Under the pieces are notes generated by a model. It did no database searches, was not told the origin of the DNA, and was given only the letters and a program-made list of their open reading frames with translations. The position numbers and the translations under genes were made by a program. Shown here piece by piece: positions 7,510 to 16,796 of a DNA stretch of 64,000 nucleotides. The number at the start of each line of letters is the position of its first letter. The first letter of the stretch is position 1. The DNA is taken from contig NZ_JAVRHO010000003.1 of assembly GCF_031846515.1 (NCBI RefSeq), forward strand, positions 62,001 through 126,000, given 5' to 3'. Source of the stretch: Autumnicola lenta (lineage in GTDB: Bacteria > Bacteroidota > Bacteroidia > Flavobacteriales > Flavobacteriaceae).

Positions 7510-8853
7510 ATGGAACAAAACGTGAAAGATTTTCTGGATAAAATATCAAAAAGAAACCAAAATGAACCTGAATTTATGCAAGCGGTTCATGAAGTTGCAG
7601 AAACAATAATTCCTTTTATAGAAAAAAATAAAAAATATCAGAACGCTAAACTTCTAGAGCGCATGGTTGAACCGGAAAGGGTAATCATGTTTAGAGTGCC
7701 ATGGCTGGATGACGAAGGTGAAATTCAGGTAAATCGTGGATTTAGAATTCAGATGAATTCTGCCATTGGGCCTTACAAAGGAGGGCTGAGGTTTCACCCA
7801 TCAGTTAACCTGAGTATTCTAAAGTTTCTTGCTTTTGAGCAGGTATTCAAAAATAGTTTAACCACTCTGCCCATGGGCGGTGGGAAAGGAGGTTCAGATT
7901 TTGATCCAAAAGGAAAGTCTGATAATGAAGTAATGCGATTTTGCCAGAGCTTTATGACCGAGCTTTCTAAACATATTGGAGCAAATACAGATGTGCCGGC
8001 AGGTGATATTGGAGTTGGCGGCCGTGAAATAGGCTATCTTTTTGGACAATATAAAAGGTTGCAAAATGAATTTACCGGAATCTTAACCGGGAAGGCTATT
8101 TCTTACGGTGGTTCGTTAATACGTCCGGAAGCTACAGGTTATGGTAATGTTTACTTTACAGCAAATATGCTCTCCAGAAAAGGAGATAAAATAGAGGGCA
8201 AAACCTTAATTATTTCCGGGTCTGGAAATGTGGCGCAATTCGCTGCAGAAAAGGCCCTGCAATTAGGAGGTAAAGTGGTTACCATGTCAGATTCCGGAGG
8301 ATACATCTACGATGAAGAAGGAATAGACCAGGACAAACTTAAATTTATAATGAACCTCAAAAATGTGGAGCGCGGCAGGATAAGTGAATATGTCGAGGAA
8401 TATCCAAAAGCAAAATATTACGAAGGACAAACTCCATGGACAGTTAATTGTGATATTGCGATGCCTTGTGCCACTCAAAATGAGTTGCAGAAGGAAGATG
8501 CCGAAGCTTTAGTAAATAACAATTGTATTTGCGTGGGAGAAGGTGCGAATATGCCTTGTACCCCGGAAGCCGTGGAAGTTTTTCAGAAAGCTAAAATTTT
8601 ATTCTCTCCGGGGAAAGCATCAAACGCAGGTGGCGTGGCCACTTCAGGACTCGAGATGTCACAGAATTCTATGCGCTATTCATGGACTTCAGAAGAAGTA
8701 GATAAAAAACTTCACGAAATAATGAACGATATACATGCAAAATGTGTTGAATTTGGAACAGATGAAGATGGATATGTAGATTATGTGAAAGGAGCCAATA
8801 TTGCCGGCTTTGTAAAAGTAGCCGACGCAATGCTTGCCCAGGGAGTCGTTTAA
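7510..8853 (+). CDS. gdhA: NADP-specific glutamate dehydrogenase
   Basis: 447 residues, the usual length of the hexameric bacterial enzyme. It interconverts 2-oxoglutarate plus ammonia and glutamate and serves ammonium assimilation. Seen: the glutamate-binding stretch GPYKGGLRFHPSVN, the catalytic-Lys loop LPMGGGKGGSDFDPKG (about 121-136), NTDVPAGDIGVGGREIGYLFG, and the nucleotide-binding SGSGNVAQFAAEKA. NADP preference is inferred from family resemblance. Expressed from a promoter of its own (7452) and followed by a long inverted repeat. Confidence 0.97.
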   Translation: MEQNVKDFLDKISKRNQNEPEFMQAVHEVAETIIPFIEKNKKYQNAKLLERMVEPERVIMFRVPWLDDEGEIQVNRGFRIQMNSAIGPYKGGLRFHPSVNLSILKFLAFEQVFKNSLTTLPMGGGKGGSDFDPKGKSDNEVMRFCQSFMTELSKHIGANTDVPAGDIGVGGREIGYLFGQYKRLQNEFTGILTGKAISYGGSLIRPEATGYGNVYFTANMLSRKGDKIEGKTLIISGSGNVAQFAAEKALQLGGKVVTMSDSGGYIYDEEGIDQDKLKFIMNLKNVERGRISEYVEEYPKAKYYEGQTPWTVNCDIAMPCATQNELQKEDAEALVNNNCICVGEGANMPCTPEAVEVFQKAKILFSPGKASNAGGVATSGLEMSQNSMRYSWTSEEVDKKLHEIMNDIHAKCVEFGTDEDGYVDYVKGANIAGFVKVADAMLAQGVV

Positions 8854-8874
8854 ATTCTATTTTCATACAATTTT

Positions 8875-8953
8875 AAGAGGTCGTCTGAAATTGCCAATTT
8901 TCGTCCTTCTGATTATTTTCAGTTGAAGAAAAAAGCATTTTGGACGACCTCTT
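8875..8953. repeat. Long-range inverted repeat between gdhA and recO, enclosing a dispersed palindrome
   Basis: AAGAGGTCGTC (8875-8885) is repeated inverted at 8943-8953 (GACGACCTCTT), followed by a T-run. The 57-base loop contains one copy of the dispersed palindrome (GAAATTGCCAATTTTC, 8887-8902). It could act as terminator of gdhA. The right arm sits between the -33-like and -7 elements of recO. Confidence 0.6.
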
Positions 8954-8966
8954 TTTAATATCTTTG
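8939..8966 (+). promoter_or_regulatory. Promoter for recO
   Basis: TTTG (8939-8942), 16 bases, then TATCTTTG (8959-8966), a match to TTTG / TAnnTTTG. The start codon of recO is only 16 bases after the -7 element, so the leader would be about 10 bases. Confidence 0.6.
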
Positions 8967-8982
8967 GTTTCAAACTTACCCA

Positions 8983-9702
8983 ATGCACGTAAACACCGAA
9001 GCTATAGTTATTAGTGCGCTAAAATATGGAGAGGCAGATCTTATTGTGAAAGCCTACACCCTGGAAAGCGGACTAAAAACATACATGCTACGGGGAATAT
9101 TGAAGTCGAAAAAGGGCAAATTAAAGGCATCGCTGTTTCAGCTGCTCACCCAGCTTGATCTTGTCGCCAGTCACAAAAATAAAGGTACGTTAGAGTACCT
9201 TAAGGAGGCAAAAGTGCTGCATACTTACCAGACTTTGCATACAAACGTGGTAAAAGCATCTATAGTGATGTTTTTGGCTGAAGTTTTAAAGAATGCGATC
9301 AGGGAGGAAGAGGCAAATAAGCCGCTTTATGAATACTTAACAGCTGGTTTAAACTGGCTGGACCTTCACGACTCCATAGCAAACTTCCATTTGTTATTTT
9401 TGCTGAAATTAACCCGATATTTGGGGTTTCAGCCTGATCACTCTAATAGAGATTTTCCGTATTTCAATATGCTCGACGGTGTTTTTCAGGAATATAAAAG
9501 TAATGAGTACTGTATTGAAGGTGAAAATGTGCAAATTTTGCGGCAACTCTTGGGCATAAATTTTGATAGTCTCACAAGTGTGAAACTAACCCAGGTAAGC
9601 CGGACGAATTTCTTAAATATGCTCATTTTGTATTATGAATTGCATATCGAAGGATTTAGAAAGCCAAAGTCTCTTGCCGTGCTGAACGAAATTTTTAGCT
9701 AA
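8983..9702 (+). CDS. recO: DNA repair protein RecO
   Basis: 239 residues. RecO anneals SSB-coated strands and with RecR loads RecA on gaps. The N-terminal OB fold is recognised by TEAIVISALKYGEADLIVKAYT and by LRGILKSKKGKLKASLFQLLTQLDLV. The Bacteroidota form lacks an obvious C-terminal zinc finger and so does this one. The stop codon overlaps the ATG of the TonB receptor gene by one base (TAATG), so both are probably co-transcribed although functionally unrelated. Confidence 0.9.
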   Translation: MHVNTEAIVISALKYGEADLIVKAYTLESGLKTYMLRGILKSKKGKLKASLFQLLTQLDLVASHKNKGTLEYLKEAKVLHTYQTLHTNVVKASIVMFLAEVLKNAIREEEANKPLYEYLTAGLNWLDLHDSIANFHLLFLLKLTRYLGFQPDHSNRDFPYFNMLDGVFQEYKSNEYCIEGENVQILRQLLGINFDSLTSVKLTQVSRTNFLNMLILYYELHIEGFRKPKSLAVLNEIFS

Positions 9703-12101
9703 TGCGATTTTTGCCAGGCATCATTGCCTTTTTTTTATGTCTTTCAGTTTATGCACAGGAAATCCAGGTTTTCGATAAAGAAACTAATGAGCCTCTTCCC
9801 AATGTAGCAATTTACAATCCCGAGAAAACCAAAAGTACCCTTACCAATTTTGATGGTTTTGCAGATATTTCCAAATTTAGTACAAATGAAATTCTCATTT
9901 TCAAACATGTTTCCCACGATGAGGTGAGACTTCGGAAATTTGATGTAACCAGGGAGAATCATTCTGTTTATTTAACAGGAAATGAAAATGAACTCGAGCA
10001 GGTTATTCTGTCTATTTCAAAATTTGAAATGAGCAAGGAAGATATTCCACAAAAGATTGTGAGCATTACTCCTGAAGATATTAAGTTTTATTCACCGCAA
10101 ACTGCAGCAGATCTTCTGGAAAACACAGGACAGGTTTATGTGCAAAAGAGTCAGTTGGGAGGAGGAAGCCCCATGATTCGGGGTTTTGCGACAAATCGGC
10201 TGTTGATCACGGTGGATGGCGTAAGGATGAATACGGCAATTTTTAGGAGTGGAAACCTTCAGAATATTATTTCCATTGATCCGCTTGCCGTGGAGAGCAG
10301 CGAAGTGATTATTGGTCCCGGCTCCGTGGTTTATGGTAGCGACGCTATTGGTGGCGTTATGAATTTTTATACGCTGAGCCCCAATTTTTCTTTCAATGGA
10401 AAAACTTCGATTTCCGGAAATGCTTACTCCCGCTATGCTACGGCAAATAATGAAAAAACTGTACATGCAGATGTGAATATTGGGCAGCAAAAATGGGCCT
10501 CCCAAACTTCTGTCACCTATTCCGACTTTGGAGATCTAATAATGGGAAAATACGGTCCCGAAGAATATTTAAGAACCGACTATGCTATTCGTCGTGATGG
10601 TGAGGATATCCAGGTAGAAAATCCAGATCCGCGGGTACAGAAACCTACAGGATATAATCAGATCAACCTCCTGGAAAAGATAAAATTTATGCCCGACGGA
10701 AACTGGGATTTTAACCTGGGGCTTATCTATTCCACAACTTCAGGTTATCCGCGGTATGACAGGTTGTATCGGAAAAGGGAAGGGGTTTTGCGATCTGCAG
10801 AATGGTATTACGGTCCGCAAACCTGGTTTCTGGGGAATTTAAAGATAAACAAGACCGGAGTTGGAAAGTTCTACGATAAAGCCCAGTTTACAGCGGCTTA
10901 TCAATATTTTGCTGAGAGCCGAAACGACCGGAATTTTGGAGAGGAAATACTTTTTACCACGGAAGAAAATGTAGGTGCTTACTCTTTTAACCTGGATTTT
11001 GAAAAGCGGTTTCAGGAAAGCAGGATTTTCTACGGACTCGAATATGTGCTTAATAATGTCAATTCTGAAGGTGAAAGTATAAACATAAGTTCTGAAGAAA
11101 CTAATCCAACTGCTTCCCGTTATCCCGATAATTCTTCCTGGCAATCTCTTGCCGCCTACGGAAGTTATCAATGGAAAATCCGGGAAAACCTGGCTTTTCA
11201 ATCTGGGTTAAGGTATAACCGGGTAATTTTAAATGCAGATTTTGATGCCGGTTTTTATGATTTTCCTTTTGAAAAAGCAGATATTGAGACCGGTGCGTTA
11301 ACCGGAAGTGCCGGGGTAAACTGGCAGCAAAACAGCAGTCTTGGCTGGAGGCTGAATTTTTCCACGGCCTTTCGCGCTCCGAATATTGACGATATTGGAA
11401 AAATTTTCGACTCCGAGCCCGGTGCAGTCGTAGTTCCCAATCCCGATCTTGAACCCGAATATGCTTATAACGGCGAACTTGGACTGGACTGGACTCCTGC
11501 AGAAAATATCCGTTTTGAATTTGCAGGATTTTATACTTATCTGGATAACGCAATGGTAAGGCGGGATTTTGACCTAAACGGGGAAACGATCATAGATTAC
11601 CAGGGAGAGCCAAGTCGTGTACAGGCGATCCAGAATTCGGCAAGTGCTTATGTCTACGGGTTTGAAGGAGGAATGAAAATTGACTTTTCTGTGGCTTTCC
11701 GACTAACCTCACAGCTTACCATTACTGAAGGGAAGGAAAAAGAAGGCAACGAGTATGTGCCTTTACGACATGCCGCGCCCGTTTTTGGAAATACACACCT
11801 TCTATGGCATAAAAAAAGACTGAAACTTGATCTTTACGGAGAATACAACGGTGAATTTGAGTTTGAAGACCTGGCACCTTCAGAACAGGGCAAGGAATAT
11901 TTATACGCTATGGATGAAAACGGAAATCCATATTCCCCCGCCTGGTACACGATCAATTTGGCTGCCCAATACACGTTAAGTGAGCATTGGAAAGCTACAG
12001 CTTCACTGGAAAATATCACCAATCAGCTTTACAGAACATATTCTTCAGGAATTTCAGCAGCCGGAAGAAATTTTATTTTGGCGTTGAATTATAGTTTCTA
12101 G
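9702..12101 (+). CDS. TonB-dependent outer-membrane receptor, heme/hemoprotein-receptor-like
   Basis: 799 residues. Signal peptide about 1-18 (PGIIAFFLCLSVYAQ). Residues about 19-90 form a carboxypeptidase-regulatory-like domain (TNEPLPNVAIYNPEKTKSTL). The plug follows, with SPMIRGFATNRLLITVDGVR and GPGSVVYGSDAIGGVMNFYT, and the rest is the 22-strand barrel ending in ILALNYSF. The plug most resembles receptors of the hemoglobin/heme/siderophore class. The ligand is inferred, not shown; no hemophore or ABC transporter gene is adjacent. It overlaps recO by one base. There is no SusD-like partner. Confidence 0.85.
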   Translation: MRFLPGIIAFFLCLSVYAQEIQVFDKETNEPLPNVAIYNPEKTKSTLTNFDGFADISKFSTNEILIFKHVSHDEVRLRKFDVTRENHSVYLTGNENELEQVILSISKFEMSKEDIPQKIVSITPEDIKFYSPQTAADLLENTGQVYVQKSQLGGGSPMIRGFATNRLLITVDGVRMNTAIFRSGNLQNIISIDPLAVESSEVIIGPGSVVYGSDAIGGVMNFYTLSPNFSFNGKTSISGNAYSRYATANNEKTVHADVNIGQQKWASQTSVTYSDFGDLIMGKYGPEEYLRTDYAIRRDGEDIQVENPDPRVQKPTGYNQINLLEKIKFMPDGNWDFNLGLIYSTTSGYPRYDRLYRKREGVLRSAEWYYGPQTWFLGNLKINKTGVGKFYDKAQFTAAYQYFAESRNDRNFGEEILFTTEENVGAYSFNLDFEKRFQESRIFYGLEYVLNNVNSEGESINISSEETNPTASRYPDNSSWQSLAAYGSYQWKIRENLAFQSGLRYNRVILNADFDAGFYDFPFEKADIETGALTGSAGVNWQQNSSLGWRLNFSTAFRAPNIDDIGKIFDSEPGAVVVPNPDLEPEYAYNGELGLDWTPAENIRFEFAGFYTYLDNAMVRRDFDLNGETIIDYQGEPSRVQAIQNSASAYVYGFEGGMKIDFSVAFRLTSQLTITEGKEKEGNEYVPLRHAAPVFGNTHLLWHKKRLKLDLYGEYNGEFEFEDLAPSEQGKEYLYAMDENGNPYSPAWYTINLAAQYTLSEHWKATASLENITNQLYRTYSSGISAAGRNFILALNYSF

Positions 12102-12513
12102 CTGTCACTGCTAGGTAGCAAAGCAGTCTGCATCTTACAGCTACAAGTATTCTTCTTGTTCCTGAAAATGTCAATTTTCGGCATGTAGGGATTTCTGTGG
12201 CTGAAGGTAAAAATGATATCAGATCGATAATTGCCATTTTTGAAGGTCGGTCTTGTAGGACATTACTTTTTCAGTAAATCTTATTCAGCATTAATGTGAG
12301 GATCAACTTTCCGGATGTTTTGAAGTCAGATTTTACTCATTTTAGCTTCAGTAATACTATTATTTTTCAGTTTTAATATTTAAATCCGACTTTCTCCGCT
12401 TAAAAACCCTTGTGGTCTTTCAGGTATCGATTCACGGGATAGGATTTTCTTTTTATGCCTCGCTCTTTTGTCAAAATTGATTAATTTCGCACATCATTAG
12501 AAATTTCGACAAA
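12102..12513. other. Intergenic region with two copies of the dispersed palindrome
   Basis: 412 bases between the TonB receptor and ileS. It holds two degenerate copies of the dispersed element (12162-12180 and 12226-12250, the second with the flank GAAGGTCG). No coding frame is credible. Upstream of ileS the sequence TAATTTCG (12482-12489) is one base off the -7 consensus and may be part of its promoter. Confidence 0.5.
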
Positions 12514-15500
12514 ATGAGCAATAAGTTCCCTGAATATAAAGGACTTGACTTACCAAAAGTTGCAGAAGAAACCTTATCCTGGTGGAAAGAGAACAAGATA
12601 TTTGAAAAAAGTATTACCTCGCGGGAAGGTGAAGAGCAATTCATTTTCTTTGAAGGCCCGCCGTCTGCCAACGGACTGCCGGGGATCCACCACGTTATGG
12701 CCCGGGCTATAAAAGATATTTTTTGTCGGTACAAAACCCAGAAAGGTTATCAGGTTAAACGTAAAGCCGGTTGGGATACCCACGGTCTGCCGGTAGAACT
12801 TGGTGTTGAAAAAGAACTTGGGATTACCAAAGAAGACATTGGTACAAAAATAAGTGTTGAAAAATACAATGACGCCTGTAAAAATGCAGTAATGCGTTAC
12901 ACCGATGTGTGGAATGACCTTACTGAAAAAATGGGCTATTGGGTAGATATGGACGAACCGTATATTACCTATAAATCCAAATACATGGAAACAGTGTGGT
13001 GGCTGCTTTCCGAAATTTATAAGAAGGGATTAATATATAAAGGTTATACCATTCAGCCCTACTCACCAAAAGCGGGTACCGGTTTGAGTTCCCACGAGCT
13101 TAACCAGCCGGGAACTTATCAGGATGTTACCGACACCACGGTGACAGCTCAATTTAAGGTGATTCAAAATGAAATTTTTAAAGCCTCACCTCTTGGGACG
13201 GATTTGGAAGGGGCCTGGGGGGATCTTTTCTTCATCGCCTGGACCACAACTCCGTGGACTTTGCCGTCTAACACCGCGCTCACTGTTGGGCCAAAGATCC
13301 AGTATGTAACAGTAAAAACTTATAATCAATACACTTTTAAGCCAACCACTATTGTGGTGGCAAAAGATCTTGCTGAAAAGCAATTCGATAAAAAATTTAA
13401 AAAGGTTGAAACCGAAGAAGCCCTTCAGGATTATAAAGAAGGAGATAAGATCCCTTATTTTATAGGGAAGAGTTATTCGGGGAAAGATCTTGTAGGGATA
13501 AAATATGAGCAGTTATTACCTTATGCCCAGCCATATAACAATCCTGAAAATGCTTTTAGAGTAATTTCAGGAGACTTTGTAACTACCGAAGATGGTACGG
13601 GGATCGTACATACCTCGCCAACATTTGGTGCAGATGATGCGCTGGTAGCGAAGCAGGCAACTCCGGAAGTTCCGCCGTTACTGGTTAAGGATGAAAACGA
13701 TAATCTTGTTCCGCTGGTGGATTTGCAGGGAAAATTCAGAAAAGAACTTGGAGAGTTTGCCGGAAAATATGTAAAGAATGAATATTATGACGACGGAGAA
13801 GCTCCGGAGAAATCTGTAGATGTTGAAATCGCGATAAAATTAAAAGAAGAAAACCGCGCTTTTAAAGTTGAAAAATATGTGCATAGTTATCCGAATTGCT
13901 GGAGAACAGATCGCCCTATTCTTTATTACCCATTAGATTCCTGGTTTATAAAAGTAACAGATGTTAAGGACCGGATGCATGAATTGAATCTCGGAATTAA
14001 CTGGAAACCAAAAGCTACGGGAGAAGGACGTTTTGGGAACTGGCTGGCAAATGCGAACGACTGGAATCTGTCCAGGAGCAGGTATTGGGGAATTCCGTTG
14101 CCAATCTGGAGGACAGAAGATGGCCGGGAAGAAAAAATTATTGGCTCTATTGCAGAGCTAAAGGAAGAAATGGCTAAGGCTGTAGCGGCCGGAGTGATGG
14201 ACAACGATATTTTTGCTGGTTTTGAACCCGGCAATATGAGTGATGAGAACTATGAGCAGGTAGACCTTCATAAGAACGTGGTAGATGGGATTACGCTTAT
14301 TTCTGAAAGTGGTAAGCCTATGAAAAGGGAAGCAGATCTTATAGATGTGTGGTTTGATTCCGGTTCTATGCCATATGCGCAGTGGCATTATCCGTTCGAA
14401 ATGCCCCCTGTATCCCCCAAAGGGGGACAAAGCACCCCTAAATATCAAACCGCCAGGAAATCTTCTTATCGTCTTTTAAAGGATAAAGCTGAAGAAAGGA
14501 AAAACAACCCCACCGATGCTGAGAAAATCTTATGGGAAGGTTTAAAAGGGAAAAAACTGAATGGCTATAAATTTAGAAGGGAACATATAATTGATGAATA
14601 TATTGCTGATTTTGTTTGTTTAGCTAAAGGTTTAATTATAGAAGTTGATGGCGGGTATCACAATGATCCTGAGATTAGAGAAAATGATGATTTCCGGAGT
14701 AAATATTTAAAGGACAATTTTAATTATTCCGTAATTCGTTTTACTAACGAGGAAGTAATCGGAAATCTTGAAGGAGTTCTCGATCAAATTGAAGAAGCAC
14801 TGGTCAAAACTCCCCTTAGGGGCCAGGGGGCTTTTAAGGCAGATTTTATTGCTGAAGGTGTAGATCAAACAAGGGGCTGGTTCTATACTTTGCATGCCAT
14901 TGCAACAATGATTTTTGATGATGTTGCTTATAAAAACGTAGTTTCTAACGGACTTGTTTTAGACAAAAACGGACAAAAAATGTCCAAACGTTTAGGCAAT
15001 GCGGTAGATCCTTTCGAAACTTTGGCGGCTTTTGGTCCCGATGCGACCAGGTGGTACATGATCTCCAATGCCAATCCATGGGATAATTTAAAGTTTGATA
15101 TTGAAGGAATTGGTGAAGTGCAACGTAAATTCTTCGGAACGCTTTATAACACCTATTCTTTCTTTACGCTATATGCCAACATCGATAATTTCACTTATGC
15201 TGAAGATGAACTTGCGCTGGAAGAAAAGCCGGAAATAGATCGCTGGATACTTTCAGAATTGCATACGCTTATTCAAAATGTTGATAAATTCTATGCTGAT
15301 TATGAGCCGACAAGGGCTACCCGTGCAATTTCAGAATTTGTTCAGGAAAACCTGAGTAACTGGTTTGTACGCCTAAGCAGGAGAAGGTTCTGGAAAGGAG
15401 ATTATGAGCAGGATAAGATTTCAGCTTATCAAACTCTTTATACCTGTCTTGAAACAGTGGCAAAATTAGGTGCTCCGGTTGCTCCATTCTATATGGATAA

Positions 15501-16338
15501 ACTTTACAAAGATTTAAACCAAGCGACCAATAAGGAAACATTCGAATCTGTACATTTGGCGAAGTTTCCCGAGTTTGAGGAAAAGTTTGTTGATAAGTCT
15601 TTAGAACGAAAAATGGAGAAGGCGCAAACTATTTCTTCTCTGGTACTTTCGCTGCGAAAAAAAGAAATGATAAAAGTTAGACAGCCTTTGCAAAGAGTAA
15701 TGATTCCGGTACTGGACGAGCGACAGAAGGAAGAAATTCTGGCCGTTCAGGATTTGATTAAATCTGAAGTTAATGTAAAGGAACTGGAGCTAATAGATGA
15801 TGCTTCAGGCATACTGGTGAAGCAGGTAAAACCAAATTTCCGTGTACTTGGGCCCAGATTTGGTAAAGATATTAAACTGATTGTTAGTAAAATAAATCAG
15901 TTTACTCCTGAAGATATAGCACAAGTTGAGCGTGAGGGAAGTATTGATATTGAAGTTAATAAAAAAATGATTAATTTGGCAGCAGATGAACTGGAAGTTA
16001 CTTCCCAGGATATAGAGGGATGGACAGTAGCCAGTAGCGGAAATATTACAGTAGCCCTGGATGTAAGTATCTCTCCCGAGTTGAAAAAGGAAGGAGTTGC
16101 CCGGGAGTTAATTAATCGTATTCAGAATATGCGAAAAGATTCTGGTTTTGAAGTAACAGATATTATTAACGTGACCCTACAAAAGGACGGCATGATCGAG
16201 GATGCCGTCAATGAAAACCTAACTTATATTAAAAATGAAACATTAACTGCAAATCTCGAATTTGCAGATGTGGTGGAAGAAGGTTCTCTGGTAGAATTTG
16301 ATGAAATTACCACAAAAATGTTTATTAAAAAACATTAA
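12514..16338 (+). CDS. ileS: Isoleucyl-tRNA synthetase interrupted in frame by a DUF559 endonuclease domain
   Basis: 1274 residues; Bacteroidota IleRS is normally near 1130. The HIGH-class motif appears as GIHH (57-60) and KMSKR is at 822-826. The CP1 editing domain and anticodon-binding domain are complete. Between WFDSGSMPYAQWHYPFE and FKADFIAEGVDQTRGWFYTL, where relatives have a short loop, about 143 residues (630-773) are inserted. They form a DUF559 domain: KILWEGLKGKKLNGYKFRRE, EYIADFVC, LIIEVDGGYHNDPE, YSVIRFTNEEV. The insertion keeps the frame and is bounded by C/G-rich inverted repeats. IleRS charges tRNA-Ile and is essential; no other copy is in the window, so the interrupted enzyme presumably works. 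It is followed after three bases by the dksA-like gene. Confidence 0.96.
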   Translation: MSNKFPEYKGLDLPKVAEETLSWWKENKIFEKSITSREGEEQFIFFEGPPSANGLPGIHHVMARAIKDIFCRYKTQKGYQVKRKAGWDTHGLPVELGVEKELGITKEDIGTKISVEKYNDACKNAVMRYTDVWNDLTEKMGYWVDMDEPYITYKSKYMETVWWLLSEIYKKGLIYKGYTIQPYSPKAGTGLSSHELNQPGTYQDVTDTTVTAQFKVIQNEIFKASPLGTDLEGAWGDLFFIAWTTTPWTLPSNTALTVGPKIQYVTVKTYNQYTFKPTTIVVAKDLAEKQFDKKFKKVETEEALQDYKEGDKIPYFIGKSYSGKDLVGIKYEQLLPYAQPYNNPENAFRVISGDFVTTEDGTGIVHTSPTFGADDALVAKQATPEVPPLLVKDENDNLVPLVDLQGKFRKELGEFAGKYVKNEYYDDGEAPEKSVDVEIAIKLKEENRAFKVEKYVHSYPNCWRTDRPILYYPLDSWFIKVTDVKDRMHELNLGINWKPKATGEGRFGNWLANANDWNLSRSRYWGIPLPIWRTEDGREEKIIGSIAELKEEMAKAVAAGVMDNDIFAGFEPGNMSDENYEQVDLHKNVVDGITLISESGKPMKREADLIDVWFDSGSMPYAQWHYPFEMPPVSPKGGQSTPKYQTARKSSYRLLKDKAEERKNNPTDAEKILWEGLKGKKLNGYKFRREHIIDEYIADFVCLAKGLIIEVDGGYHNDPEIRENDDFRSKYLKDNFNYSVIRFTNEEVIGNLEGVLDQIEEALVKTPLRGQGAFKADFIAEGVDQTRGWFYTLHAIATMIFDDVAYKNVVSNGLVLDKNGQKMSKRLGNAVDPFETLAAFGPDATRWYMISNANPWDNLKFDIEGIGEVQRKFFGTLYNTYSFFTLYANIDNFTYAEDELALEEKPEIDRWILSELHTLIQNVDKFYADYEPTRATRAISEFVQENLSNWFVRLSRRRFWKGDYEQDKISAYQTLYTCLETVAKLGAPVAPFYMDKLYKDLNQATNKETFESVHLAKFPEFEEKFVDKSLERKMEKAQTISSLVLSLRKKEMIKVRQPLQRVMIPVLDERQKEEILAVQDLIKSEVNVKELELIDDASGILVKQVKPNFRVLGPRFGKDIKLIVSKINQFTPEDIAQVEREGSIDIEVNKKMINLAADELEVTSQDIEGWTVASSGNITVALDVSISPELKKEGVARELINRIQNMRKDSGFEVTDIINVTLQKDGMIEDAVNENLTYIKNETLTANLEFADVVEEGSLVEFDEITTKMFIKKH
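14403..14831 (+). mobile_element. In-frame DUF559 endonuclease element inside ileS
   Basis: 429 bases, a multiple of three. The left end (14403-14428) has the order GCCCCCT-GTAT-CCCCC-AAA-GGGGG; the right end (14809-14831), read on the minus strand, has GCCCCCT-GG-CCCC-TAA-GGGG. These are terminal inverted repeats, each with its own internal hairpin. Between them lies a DUF559 domain with its conserved residues present (FRRE, ADFVC, EVDG, RF-N-EV), related to Vsr/PD-(D/E)XK-type nucleases. It has no stop codon and is translated as part of IleRS. It may also be started from the ATG at 14401. Exact borders and any target duplication are uncertain. Confidence 0.85.
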
Positions 16339-16341
16339 CCT

Positions 16342-16728
16342 ATGTCTACAACAGATGTTAAAGAAAGATACAGCGATGCTGATTTGGCAGAGTTTAAGGC
16401 CTTAATCCAGAAAAAGATTGCCAAAGCCCAGGAGCAACTTGAAATCTATCAGAATGCTTATAAGAATGATGGGAACAACGGTACTGATGATACCTCTCCT
16501 ACATTTAAAGCTTTTGAGGAAGGAAGTGAAACCATGAGTAAAGAAGCTAATTCCCAGCTTGCCATTCGTCAGGAGAAATTTATAAGGGATCTAAAAAATG
16601 CTTTAACGCGTATCGAGAACAAAACTTATGGGATATGCCGTGTCACTGGAAAACTTATTGCCAAGGAACGACTTCTGCTTGTACCACATGCAACGCTGAG
16701 CATAGAGGCTAAAAATCTTCAGCGGTAA
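16342..16728 (+). CDS. DksA/TraR-family transcription regulator with degenerate zinc finger
   Basis: 128 residues. The N-terminal coiled coil (YSDADLAEFKALIQKKIAKA onward) and the GICRVTGKLIAKERL region match DksA/TraR proteins that bind RNA polymerase in the secondary channel. The family's C4 zinc site is largely gone: CRVT keeps one Cys of the first pair and the second pair is replaced (TLSIEAK). A Bacteroidota subgroup shows this. It follows ileS by three bases and precedes a strong terminator; the order ileS, dksA-like, lspA is common in this phylum. Confidence 0.88.
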   Translation: MSTTDVKERYSDADLAEFKALIQKKIAKAQEQLEIYQNAYKNDGNNGTDDTSPTFKAFEEGSETMSKEANSQLAIRQEKFIRDLKNALTRIENKTYGICRVTGKLIAKERLLLVPHATLSIEAKNLQR

Positions 16729-16749
16729 AACACATTTTTAAATAAAGTA

Positions 16750-16786
16750 AAAAACGCTCCTGTTGAATTCAGCAAGGAGCGTTTTT
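16750..16786 (+). terminator. Rho-independent terminator of the ileS operon
   Basis: Perfect 12-bp stem AAAAACGCTCCT (16750-16761) / AGGAGCGTTTTT (16775-16786) with a 13-base loop and terminal T5. It ends 10 bases before the ATG of the next gene, which therefore needs read-through or its own promoter. Confidence 0.9.
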
Positions 16787-16796
16787 GATTATTGTA

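Noticed and set aside
10092..10505. 137-codon minus-strand frame inside the TonB receptor gene
   Set aside because: Lies wholly opposite conserved plug codons; no independent promoter or family signal.
14403..14831. Intein or group I/II intron as explanation of the ileS insertion
   Set aside because: There is no Cys/Ser/Thr start and no HN end at the junctions as needed for protein splicing, and the frame stays open through the insert with no intron core. The inverted repeats and DUF559 domain fit an inserted element.
12514..16338. ileS as pseudogene because of the insertion
   Set aside because: The frame is intact from start to stop, motifs GIHH and KMSKR and the later domains are present, and no second copy is visible in the window.
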